Shown here: piece after piece, positions 6,741 through 11,957 of the stretch
How positions within the stretch are numbered: the first letter of the stretch is position 1
Layout: each line of letters starts with the position of its first letter
Source: JAXDBW01 sp034678405
GTDB taxonomy: Bacteria > Patescibacteriota > Patescibacteriia > UBA10025 > JAHIVO01
DNA: 16,262 nt
NCBI GenBank assembly: GCA_034678405.1
Contig: JAXDBW010000060.1
Span: 1 to 16,262, forward strand
Reading direction: 5' to 3'
Program-made: the position numbers and the translations under genes
The notes under the pieces: generated by a model
Told to the model about the DNA's origin: nothing
The model's database searches: none
What the model saw: the letters and a program-made list of their open reading frames with translations, nothing else

Positions 6741-7121
6741 ATGGCTAAATATGTGGACGGATTTGTCCTGGTAGTGCCAAAGGATAAGGTCGAAGAGTAC
6801 AAAAAAATGGCTTCCGAAGGCAGAGACGTATGGATGAAGCACGGAGCACTGGAATATTTTGAATGCCTGGGGGACGATCTAGAACCGCAAGCAGTAAACG
6901 GCATGGAAAGTCTTGGTTTCCCAAAGATGGCGAATGCGAAGCCAGATGAAACCGTCTGGATTTCATTTATCGTCTTTACGTCTCGAGCACATCGAGATGA
7001 AGTGAACAAAAAGGTCATGGATGAGATGAATGAGAAGTACAAGGACCAAAAGGATTTCGAGATGCCGTTTGATATGCAGCGCATGGCTCAAGGCGGTTTC
7101 AGTGTGGAGGTAGAGGGATAA
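6741..7121 (+). CDS. DUF1428 family protein (YbaA-like)
   Basis: A 126-residue soluble protein. The opening YVDGFVLVVPKDKVEEYKKMA, the middle ETVWISFIVFTSRAHRDEVNKKVM and the closing MPFDMQRMAQGGFSV are the conserved blocks of DUF1428, a dimeric ferredoxin-like (dabb-type) fold with no established function. Its length is that of the family. It is the third gene in a row with the VOC and RibD/DHFR-like genes, and these families are often found together with other small environmental-stress genes. Unlike its neighbours it carries a full Shine-Dalgarno, so its protein level may be set separately. Confidence 0.85.
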   Translation: MAKYVDGFVLVVPKDKVEEYKKMASEGRDVWMKHGALEYFECLGDDLEPQAVNGMESLGFPKMANAKPDETVWISFIVFTSRAHRDEVNKKVMDEMNEKYKDQKDFEMPFDMQRMAQGGFSVEVEG

Positions 7122-7170
7122 GTTGGTTCGCAGTGGGCGGGTCTTATCGTTCAGGTATGCCAGTTCGCGC

Positions 7171-7199
7171 ATGACAGCCCGTCTGCTTTCGGCTATACT
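7171..7199 (+). promoter_or_regulatory. Predicted promoter of the 57-residue membrane peptide
   Basis: ATGACA (7171-7176), 17-base spacer, TATACT (7194-7199). Each hexamer matches its consensus at five of six positions. The predicted leader is about 29 nt to the ATG at 7235. Confidence 0.55.
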
Positions 7200-7234
7200 G
7201 ATACCGTTTAGATAACCACTGACCCTAGTATCGT

Positions 7235-7408
7235 ATGAAAAAAGTTTCTCTCGTCTTAGTATTCGTCATTCTCGCCGGATGTGGTGTATGGCTGATGTGG
7301 TACGGGGAAATCGATGACAGTCCAGGTGGGATGCTGCTGGGGCTGCTGATGGCTGCCGGTGGAGTCTATGGGATTATCAAAACAGTCAGGAAGAAAAAGT
7401 TGAGTTGA
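7235..7408 (+). CDS. 57-residue membrane peptide or small lipoprotein
   Basis: The short frame from ATG 7235 to TGA 7408 encodes a basic start (MKK), a hydrophobic stretch ending in LAGC at residues 13-16, an acidic turn (GEIDDSPGG) and a second hydrophobic, Gly-rich segment, then a basic end (KTVRKKK). LAGC fits a lipobox, so it could be a tiny lipoprotein; equally, it could be a two-helix hairpin membrane protein with both ends in the cytoplasm. The family is not recognised. Support comes from a good upstream promoter and the sensible topology, not from homology. Its last codons contain the -35 of the next gene's promoter. Confidence 0.55.
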   Translation: MKKVSLVLVFVILAGCGVWLMWYGEIDDSPGGMLLGLLMAAGGVYGIIKTVRKKKLS

Positions 7409-7434
7409 TTTTTTCTGTGCGGGTGGGGGATAAT
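7405..7434 (+). promoter_or_regulatory. Promoter of the zinc-ribbon gene, overlapping the upstream stop codon
   Basis: TTGATT (7405-7410), 18-base spacer, GATAAT (7429-7434) in a GGGGGATAATGAAGG block. The -35 spans the TGA of the 57-residue gene. The predicted leader is about 33 nt. Confidence 0.55.
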
Positions 7435-7473
7435 GAAGGTATCGATAGTGATTAATATCTAAAAGTACTCTCT

Positions 7474-7740
7474 ATGACCGAATACAAATATTGCCAAAGC
7501 TGCGGCTTCCCGCTAAAAAAAGACAAACAGGGCGGCGGCACTGAGCAAGACGGATCATACAGTAACAAATACTGCTCCATGTGCTACCAAGACGGAAAGT
7601 TTCTCACCCCACCGGAGATCGACACCCCGCAAAAGATGCAGCAGTTTTGCATCCAGCAAATGAAGAAGAGTGGCATGAATGGCCTGGTTGCCTGGATGGC
7701 CACCCGCACCATTCCCAAACTCGAGCGCTGGAGTAAGTAA
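7474..7740 (+). CDS. Putative zinc-ribbon protein (zf_ribbon_2 type)
   Basis: An 88-residue protein. CQSCGFPL (C7, C10) and YCSMCYQDGKF form a four-cysteine zinc ribbon with GTEQDGSYSNKYC between them, the layout of the 'putative zinc ribbon' family PF12674. The C-terminal half is helical (QKMQQFCIQQMKKSGM). Members are short stand-alone proteins or N-terminal parts of transcription regulators, and their role is not known. It is monocistronic here, with its own promoter. A weak hairpin and a TTTTTT run lie about 60 bases past the stop. Confidence 0.8.
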   Translation: MTEYKYCQSCGFPLKKDKQGGGTEQDGSYSNKYCSMCYQDGKFLTPPEIDTPQKMQQFCIQQMKKSGMNGLVAWMATRTIPKLERWSK

Positions 7741-7815
7741 TGGACCCGCAGGAGTGGTAGGATAGTTACTAAGTGTCGGGAGCATTACTCTATCCCGGGA
7801 GGTTTTTTGGTACAT

Positions 7816-7849
7816 AAAAAAAGGTATGTGCTTGCTGATCACATACCTT
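7816..7849 (-). terminator. Rho-independent terminator of the minus-strand Cys-rich gene
   Basis: Read on the minus strand, AAGGTATGTG (7849-7840) pairs perfectly with CACATACCTT (7830-7821) around a nine-base loop and runs into seven T (7822-7816). It sits four bases past the stop codon. Confidence 0.85.
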
Positions 7850-7852
7850 ATG

Positions 7853-8260
7853 TTAACATTGCCAAGGATCCTGGGAGTCGTAATCGTCGTCATCGTCACA
7901 GTAGGTGCAATATCCACCATAATCGGTGTTGCATCCCGCGAGACACCTGCCACAGGAGCACCTTACTGGCTCGATGGTTTTACATTCCCAGCAGACATCC
8001 TTGCCAGCGGCTTTGGCTTCATTGAGTAGATCTTTTTTTGCTCGGATTGCTTTTTCCAGTCGGGCTTCAGCTTCAGCATCCCTGACTTTGTCCAGCAATA
8101 ATTCCCTGGCGTTCATCCACCAGTCACGCCAATTGCTCGCCGGTGAATATTCAAACGCCGCATAGGTCCTTAAGTGCTGTTTGGCTTCTTCGGCCGTGCA
8201 GTTCTTAAAAATGCTATCAAGATGCGCAAAACATTCAGCATCACTGACTTCTTTACTCAC
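7853..8260 (-). CDS. Cys-rich protein of unknown function, possible double zinc binder
   Basis: A 135-residue protein on the minus strand. Residues 1-85 are helical and charged (WRDWWMNARELLLDKVRDAEAEARLEKAI). Residues 90-121 pack eight cysteines as CxxC, CxC, CxxC-x3-C and CxxC, enough for two zinc sites, followed by an acidic run DDDDDYD and a final Cys. The spacing does not fit a zinc-finger class I know. The GTG start is fixed by a full Shine-Dalgarno eight bases upstream, and the ATG a few bases earlier runs into a stop after four codons. It is divergent to the 512-residue gene, with which it shares the 204-base promoter region, and it has its own terminator. Plus-strand frames across 7807-8165 are shadows. 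Confidence 0.8.
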   Translation of the reverse strand: MSKEVSDAECFAHLDSIFKNCTAEEAKQHLRTYAAFEYSPASNWRDWWMNARELLLDKVRDAEAEARLEKAIRAKKDLLNEAKAAGKDVCWECKTIEPVRCSCGRCLAGCNTDYGGYCTYCDDDDDYDSQDPWQC

Positions 8261-8265
8261 TATAC

Positions 8266-8278
8266 ATCACCTCCTTTT
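8266..8278 (-). promoter_or_regulatory. Full Shine-Dalgarno deciding the GTG start at 8260
   Basis: On the minus strand AAAAGGAGGTGAT is followed by GTATA and the GTG start. The match to the 16S rRNA tail explains use of a non-ATG start. Confidence 0.85.
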
Positions 8279-8318
8279 GGGCGGGTTTGAAGTTAAGGTA
8301 CAAAAAATATTTTCACTC

Positions 8319-8348
8319 TACGGTATCATCCGGTCGGGCGGCTGTCAA
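8319..8348 (-). promoter_or_regulatory. Minus-strand promoter region with ATGATACCGTA element
   Basis: On the minus strand a perfect TTGACA (8348-8343) is followed after 13 bases by ATGATACCGTA (8329-8319). The plus-strand promoter at 8370 has the same order of elements. No standard -10 is obvious at 17 bases. Confidence 0.45.
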
Positions 8349-8369
8349 TGAGTAGAGGTCGTTTTTTGG

Positions 8370-8398
8370 TTGACAATAGCCAGTAATATGATACGGTA
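8370..8398 (+). promoter_or_regulatory. Plus-strand promoter region with ATGATACGGTA element
   Basis: A perfect TTGACA (8370-8375) is followed after 12 bases by ATGATACGGTA (8388-8398), which differs from the minus-strand element at one position. It drives the 512-residue gene, with a leader of about 60 nt. Confidence 0.45.
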
Positions 8399-8450
8399 CG
8401 ACATTACCGTTCTTTGAAATATGCTTTGCCATAATACTGAAATTGTAGAT

Positions 8451-8459
8451 AGAGGAGGT
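8451..8459 (+). promoter_or_regulatory. Strong Shine-Dalgarno deciding the TTG start at 8465
   Basis: AGAGGAGGT, with GGAGG ending six bases before the TTG. No ATG or GTG in that frame is as well placed. Confidence 0.8.
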
Positions 8460-8464
8460 ACTCG

Positions 8465-10003
8465 TTGTTACAGACAAATTACTCTCTCCCGGCCGAGCTC
8501 CGTCATATTATGAATGGTGCCGTGGGGAGGCAGCGGAATCGGGCGATCAATCGCATTGCCCGGATGATTGAGGCCGCTTCCCCCGAGAAACGCCGGAAGA
8601 TGCTCGATCAGATGATTGATCAAATCCAGATCGAGTATATCGAATCCGGCAAACGCAAACTCGGTAAAGAGGCATTTGCGCAGCTATCCGCCCGTCTGGG
8701 CGAGCACGCGCTGGCGTGGGGGAATGTCAGGTATCTGACTGACTATTTCGCCCTGCGAGTCAGTGATCCTAGTGATCCGAAATTCTGGGCGCGCAATGTG
8801 CTCAGCGCTGGTTTCTATCGGTACATCGGCAGTGATGTCGAGCATGCCCTCCGGTTCTGTCGGCTGATATTCCGGGCGACCGCGACGTTTCTCGCTCAGG
8901 CTGATCAGTCGGTCATGGCGGGGAATGATCCGAAGCAGACGAAGGCGAGCTACGACGCGGTATCTTTTTCCGTGCTGCTGCTCAATGCCGCCGGTGTCGC
9001 CACTGATTCAGCCGCTCCGCAGAAATTGTGGTTACTGTGTCTGATTGAGGCGGCGATGCGTGGTCACCGCGAGGCTGACGAGTTTGTTCGTAGTGTCGTC
9101 GAAGGCGTAGAGCTGACCGCGGCACTTTCGGGAAATGATCTGCAGCTGATCAGTGATGAGGAGCTGGAGGCCAGCGCCCCTGCTGACCCGATGAAGCATA
9201 TGGAGCATCTTTTCGTCACCTGGCCGGACCAACCCCGGATCGTCCTACCGGAGAAGCATCTCACGTACATCCGCAACATGCGCGATCGGTATTTCGAAAA
9301 AGCCGATCGTGACCTGCGTGAGTCACAGGCGTTTGCCAACTGGTTTGTGGCCTCGTATGACCGACTAGCCGCTCACTATGAGGGCTGCCGACAGGAAATC
9401 GAGGAGCATCCTCGGTACGGCATCCGCCCGTTCGGGTACGATTCTGTCAGGGTGCGTGTCAGCGTGCTCAACATGATTGGCATTACCGGGTTTGCGTTCC
9501 ATACTGAGGGCGAATGTTTCCCGGACGTGAAGCTGGAAGTGTATGTGAAGAAGACGGCCGTTGGACTGTGCAATCTGTATGCCTTTTTCCGCAAAGGGGA
9601 GTTGCAGTGTACTGACCAGATGCTGGACAATTGGCAGGGATTTGATCTCGACTTCCTCCGGTCAGTGCTGGAATTCATCGTGATGGATGCGATGTTCCGT
9701 ATCGTCTGCAAAGAGGCTTCGGCCGATGAAGCAGGGGAGAAGGTAACGCGCAGCGCAGCCAAGCGCCCGGTAGCGCAGAAACAGCATCAGATAGTCCGTC
9801 CGTTTCTCCGGCGGCTCCCGGTCGGCTGGCAGGCCAGCGATGAGGCACGCAAGCGGGCCTTTCTTCATTTCGGGTGGTCACTGCCCGACGGAGTGACGTT
9901 TGTGCAGTCGCATGAACGCTGGGTTGATCTTCCGGCCGAGAAACCCGCACCGGTGTTTACCTACACAGACAAGACAATCAAACAAAGCATAGAGGAGGAT
10001 TAG
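8465..10003 (+). CDS. 512-residue soluble protein of unknown function
   Basis: A large soluble protein with no signal peptide or membrane helix. Residues 1-240 are mostly helical, with a basic start (GRQRNRAINRIARM). Residues about 330-430 look alpha/beta (VRVRVSVLNMIGITGFAF, VKLEVYVKKTAVGLCNLYAFF). The last 75 residues, after an Ala/Lys-rich hinge, form what reads as a separate module containing RPFLRRLPVGW, EARKRAFLHFGW and LPDGVTFVQSHERW. I do not recognise the family and see no Walker, nuclease or protease motif. The TTG start is set by a strong Shine-Dalgarno. It is divergent to the Cys-rich gene and ends at a strong terminator, so the two form a closed unit. The G+C-rich codon use resembles the helicase region. 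Confidence 0.8.
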   Translation: MLQTNYSLPAELRHIMNGAVGRQRNRAINRIARMIEAASPEKRRKMLDQMIDQIQIEYIESGKRKLGKEAFAQLSARLGEHALAWGNVRYLTDYFALRVSDPSDPKFWARNVLSAGFYRYIGSDVEHALRFCRLIFRATATFLAQADQSVMAGNDPKQTKASYDAVSFSVLLLNAAGVATDSAAPQKLWLLCLIEAAMRGHREADEFVRSVVEGVELTAALSGNDLQLISDEELEASAPADPMKHMEHLFVTWPDQPRIVLPEKHLTYIRNMRDRYFEKADRDLRESQAFANWFVASYDRLAAHYEGCRQEIEEHPRYGIRPFGYDSVRVRVSVLNMIGITGFAFHTEGECFPDVKLEVYVKKTAVGLCNLYAFFRKGELQCTDQMLDNWQGFDLDFLRSVLEFIVMDAMFRIVCKEASADEAGEKVTRSAAKRPVAQKQHQIVRPFLRRLPVGWQASDEARKRAFLHFGWSLPDGVTFVQSHERWVDLPAEKPAPVFTYTDKTIKQSIEED

Positions 10004-10040
10004 TATTACCCACAGTGCAGTTATGCATCTGGGTACCCCC

Positions 10041-10080
10041 CCCCTCACACCAATCAGATTGGTGTGAGGGGTTTATTTTT
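10041..10080 (+). terminator. Strong Rho-independent terminator
   Basis: CCCCTCACACCAATC (10041-10055) is the perfect reverse complement of 10057-10071 and is followed by TTTATTTTT. It ends the 512-residue gene transcript 37 bases after the stop. It contains CACACCAAT, also seen in the inverted repeat at 10856. Confidence 0.9.
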
Positions 10081-10099
10081 ACCGAACATCATTAATCTC

Positions 10100-10165
10100 A
10101 TGTTAACTAATTCGATATTTGACATTTAGGTTAACATATGTTAACATAGTATTGTAGGTTAACAT
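10100..10165 (+). promoter_or_regulatory. Toxin-antitoxin promoter with four GTTAAC operator sites
   Basis: TTGACA (10119-10124), 17-base spacer, TAACAT (10142-10147). GTTAAC-centred sites lie at 10100-10107, 10130-10137, 10138-10145 and 10158-10165. The middle two form a perfect 16-base palindrome, GTTAACATATGTTAAC, covering the spacer and -10. This is a typical layout for autorepression by the antitoxin. Confidence 0.7.
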
Positions 10166-10173
10166 AGAGATTT

Positions 10174-10428
10174 ATGGACAGACAATATATTTCCTCTACC
10201 GAAGCGGCTGCCATCCTGGGGATCAGCCGGGTTGCCGTATTTAAGAAGATACAAAAAGGCGAAATCAAAGCCCAGAAGATTGGCCGTAATTTTGCTATTG
10301 AACGAAAAGAGCTGGAGCATTATCAGAAAAGTAAACTTGATGATGAGGATAAGCAAGAGATAGACCGGGCAGTCAGGAAAACCATGAAAGAATATGGCGA
10401 GACCATTAAGCTCCTCGGCGATGCCTAA
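10174..10428 (+). CDS. Excisionase-type HTH antitoxin (Doc partner)
   Basis: An 84-residue protein. Residues 5-50 (YISSTEAAAILGISRVAVFKKIQKGEIKAQKIGRNFAIERKELEHY) form a MerR/excisionase-type winged helix-turn-helix, which should bind the GTTAAC sites just upstream. Residues 52-84 form a charged helix (DKQEIDRAVRKTMKEYGETIKLLGDA) that probably covers the toxin active site. Its stop overlaps the toxin start by eight bases. In toxin-antitoxin pairs of this kind the antitoxin both represses the operon and neutralises the toxin; here both roles are inferred from position and domain order. A phage excisionase is unlikely, since no integrase is near. Confidence 0.8.
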   Translation: MDRQYISSTEAAAILGISRVAVFKKIQKGEIKAQKIGRNFAIERKELEHYQKSKLDDEDKQEIDRAVRKTMKEYGETIKLLGDA

Positions 10429-10849
10429 GAGACTGGAGACATTGACCGTAGCTGAGGTAGAGTACCTGGCGCATCGGCTGGCGAGGGAGGTGATGACATT
10501 CAATGAGCCAATTCCGGATTTCTCGACCCGCTATCCGGGCAAGCTGGAGAGCTGCCTGGCACAGCCATTTCAGAAATTCAGCAAGAAGTCACTGTACCAA
10601 GGATTGACACACAAAGCCGCGGTACTCTTTTATCTCATGGTGAAGAATCACCCCTTCCAAAACGGCAATAAGCGGATCGCGATGACTAGTGTGTTCGTGT
10701 TCTTGTACAAGAATAAGAAATGGTTGAAGGTTGACACTACTGAGTTGTATAATTTTGCGGTATGGGTAGCTGAGAGCAATGCCAAGCTGAAACAGTCTGT
10801 CATTCAGGCAATTGAACAGTTTTTTGGTTCGTATCTGGTGGATTTGTAG
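10421..10849 (+). CDS. doc: Doc-type Fic toxin (death-on-curing family)
   Basis: A 142-residue Fic-fold protein. The core motif H77-P-F-Q-N-G-N-K-R85 is the Doc version of the Fic signature (HxFx[D/N][G/A]N[K/R]R), with the catalytic His, the acidic position replaced by Asn, and the Lys that distinguishes Doc from AMP-transferring Fic proteins. Doc phosphorylates elongation factor Tu and stops translation; that this copy does the same is inferred. I chose ATG 10421, which overlaps the antitoxin stop (ATGCCTAA), over the in-frame ATG 10394, because the extra nine residues would be read from inside the antitoxin gene. The toxin is expected to be silenced by the gene before it. Confidence 0.88.
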   Translation: MPKRLETLTVAEVEYLAHRLAREVMTFNEPIPDFSTRYPGKLESCLAQPFQKFSKKSLYQGLTHKAAVLFYLMVKNHPFQNGNKRIAMTSVFVFLYKNKKWLKVDTTELYNFAVWVAESNAKLKQSVIQAIEQFFGSYLVDL

Positions 10850-10872
10850 GTCATTCCCACACCAATATATGG

Positions 10873-10901
10873 TTGACTAAAACAAATCAGCATTCTACTA
10901 T
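10873..10901 (+). promoter_or_regulatory. GIY-YIG cassette promoter, copy 2
   Basis: TTGACT (10873-10878), 17-base spacer, TACTAT (10896-10901). The geometry equals copy 1 at 5028-5056. Confidence 0.6.
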
Positions 10902-10911
10902 TGAGCCAGAC

Positions 10912-10933
10912 CTCCCCACCATTAACCGGGGAG
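10912..10933 (+). promoter_or_regulatory. Leader hairpin covering a probable ribosome-binding site, copy 2
   Basis: CTCCCC (10912-10917) pairs with GGGGAG (10928-10933) around ACCATTAACC. GGGGAG is a Shine-Dalgarno-like sequence four bases before the ATG. Relative to copy 1 both partners of one base pair have changed. Confidence 0.65.
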
Positions 10934-10937
10934 TGTT

Positions 10938-11234
10938 ATGTATTATGTGTATATCATGACCAACAAACGAAAGAATGTGTTATATGTTGGCATGACCAGA
11001 GATTTGCACGGGAGAGTGTCGCAGCATAAATATAAAGTAGTGCCAGGCTTCACTAGTCAGTATAATGTTAACGTCCTCGTGTACTATGAAGAATATCAAT
11101 ACGTTTATGATGCCATACTGAGGGAGAAGCAGTTAAAAGGGTGGCGCAGAGAAAAGAAGGAGCGGCTCATTCGCACTATGAATCCCGGGTGGCATGATTT
11201 GAGCAAAGAATGGTATACCCTCTTGTCATGCTGA
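10938..11234 (+). CDS. GIY-YIG nuclease (YhbQ/UvrC-N type), copy 2
   Basis: A 98-residue paralogue of the nuclease at 5094. The active-site order is the same: YVYI 3-6, YVG 16-18, R26, H30, E63 (REKQLKG), then a basic helix and the closing DLSKEWY at 87-93. The first 93 residues align without gaps. Copy 2 runs five residues further (TLLSC), because the CTTGTCATGCTGA repeat that follows supplies the last codons and the TGA stop, so the repeat has replaced the original end of the gene. It has its own promoter and hairpin leader. The function and target are as uncertain as for copy 1; co-location with dispersed repeats is the best clue. Confidence 0.85.
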   Translation: MYYVYIMTNKRKNVLYVGMTRDLHGRVSQHKYKVVPGFTSQYNVNVLVYYEEYQYVYDAILREKQLKGWRREKKERLIRTMNPGWHDLSKEWYTLLSC

Positions 11235-11359
11235 GCGAACCCAGCCCTTGGCGAGGGCTGGGGGAGCCGAAGCATCTCAGTTGGCCGGCGCTTTGGACTA
11301 TAACGGAGATCCTTCAGCTTCGGTCGCCTACTGAGGCGACCTGCGTTCAGGATGACAAG
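11222..11359 (+). repeat. Nested inverted repeat after GIY-YIG copy 2
   Basis: The outer arms CTTGTCATGCTGA (11222-11234) and TCAGGATGACAAG (11347-11359) pair at 12 of 13 positions. Inner hairpins are CCCAGCCCT/AGGGCTGGG (11240-11262) and GGTCGCCT/AGGCGACC (11322-11341), both perfect. Confidence 0.75.
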
Positions 11360-11383
11360 CCTTTTACCAAAAACCCCCGTCAT

Positions 11384-11430
11384 CCTCACCCCCTTTGTCA
11401 TCCTGAACTTGATTCAGGATCTCGGTCTTT
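11384..11430 (+). repeat. GTCATCCTGAAC-type repeat, short form
   Basis: ATCCTGAA (11400-11407) and TTCAGGAT (11413-11420) form a perfect 8-bp stem with loop CTTGA. Another GTCATCCT begins at 11389. It is the same repeat family as 5483-5568. Confidence 0.65.
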
Positions 11431-11435
11431 CAGCA

Positions 11436-11464
11436 TTGACTAATTGGTGTGGGCGGGGGAGAAT
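11436..11464 (+). promoter_or_regulatory. Promoter with leaderless geometry, NUDIX gene
   Basis: TTGACT (11436-11441), 17-base spacer, GAGAAT (11459-11464), then six bases to ATG 11471. The right inverted repeat of cassette 2 lies in the spacer. Confidence 0.5.
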
Positions 11465-11470
11465 GGGAAT

Positions 11471-11887
11471 ATGAATCACATCGAAGTCATTGCCCGAATT
11501 ATTCTGACTCATAACAACACGCTCCTGCTCGACTACGTCGCGGATGGTGACTACTACTATATGCCCGGCGGGCACGTGGAGTACGGCGAGACGCTGGCCG
11601 ATTGTCTGCATCGTGAGCTGGATGAAGAAAACGGCGCCCGTATCCGTGTCGGCCGGCAGCTGCAGACATTTGAAAACATCTTCTCCGACACGCATGGCCG
11701 GCACCATGAATACCTCATCCTGCATGACGGCGTGCTGATGAGTCATCCCGATGGACTAACTGATCGGGAGGAGAAAATAACTCATCGTTTCGTGCCATTC
11801 CATGAGCTCGGAGGTATCCGTATCCTGCCCGAATCAATGCATCGATATCTGGTCAAATATTTAGGACAGAATTTACCACGTATCTAG
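11471..11887 (+). CDS. NUDIX hydrolase
   Basis: A 138-residue protein. The NUDIX box spans residues 34-56: G34-HVEYG-E40, seven residues, R48-E49-L50-D-E52-E53-N-G55. It is complete except that the last hydrophobic position is Ala. The box binds magnesium for hydrolysis of a nucleoside diphosphate linked to another group X. The opening strand IEVIARIILTHNNTLLLDYV is typical. The substrate is not readable from sequence; the family covers oxidised nucleotides, sugar nucleotides, dinucleotides and capped RNA. I chose ATG 11471 over an in-frame TTG at 11444, because the fold starts at NHIEVIARI, and because -35/-10 sites place transcription at this ATG, with the TTG lying in the promoter spacer. 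Confidence 0.88.
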   Translation: MNHIEVIARIILTHNNTLLLDYVADGDYYYMPGGHVEYGETLADCLHRELDEENGARIRVGRQLQTFENIFSDTHGRHHEYLILHDGVLMSHPDGLTDREEKITHRFVPFHELGGIRILPESMHRYLVKYLGQNLPRI

Positions 11888-11928
11888 ATATTACGTTTTA
11901 GGAAATAGCTAACCCTAGCCGAAAGGGG

Positions 11929-11957
11929 TTGATTTTGTGATGGGAAAAGCGTAGATT
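11929..11957 (+). promoter_or_regulatory. Promoter with leaderless geometry, hsdR operon
   Basis: TTGATT (11929-11934), 17-base spacer, TAGATT (11952-11957), then six bases to ATG 11964. No Shine-Dalgarno is present. Confidence 0.5.

Larger units (their letters stand above)
10856..11453. repeat. 11-bp perfect inverted repeats bracketing the second GIY-YIG cassette
   Basis: CCCACACCAAT (10856-10866) and its reverse complement ATTGGTGTGGG (11443-11453) flank the promoter, gene and repeats of cassette 2. No target-site duplication is evident, and an equal pair is not seen around cassette 1. Confidence 0.4.

Noticed and set aside
7774..7808. CGGGA/TCCCG stem with TTTTTT after the zinc-ribbon gene
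   Set aside because: Only five pairs and five bases between stem and T run; too weak to call as a terminator.
7850..7859. ATGTTAACAT, identical to a toxin-antitoxin operator half
   Set aside because: A single copy at the 3' end of the Cys-rich gene beside its terminator, no promoter; likely chance.
7807..8165. Plus-strand frames over the Cys-rich minus-strand gene
   Set aside because: No Shine-Dalgarno, odd composition, and the minus-strand gene has a full Shine-Dalgarno, a terminator and a regular Cys pattern.
10174..10428. Phage excisionase
   Set aside because: No integrase or attachment site; overlap with a Doc toxin gene explains it better as an antitoxin.
11444..11470. TTG start for the NUDIX gene
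   Set aside because: It lies in the promoter spacer and adds nine residues outside the fold; ATG 11471 fits better.
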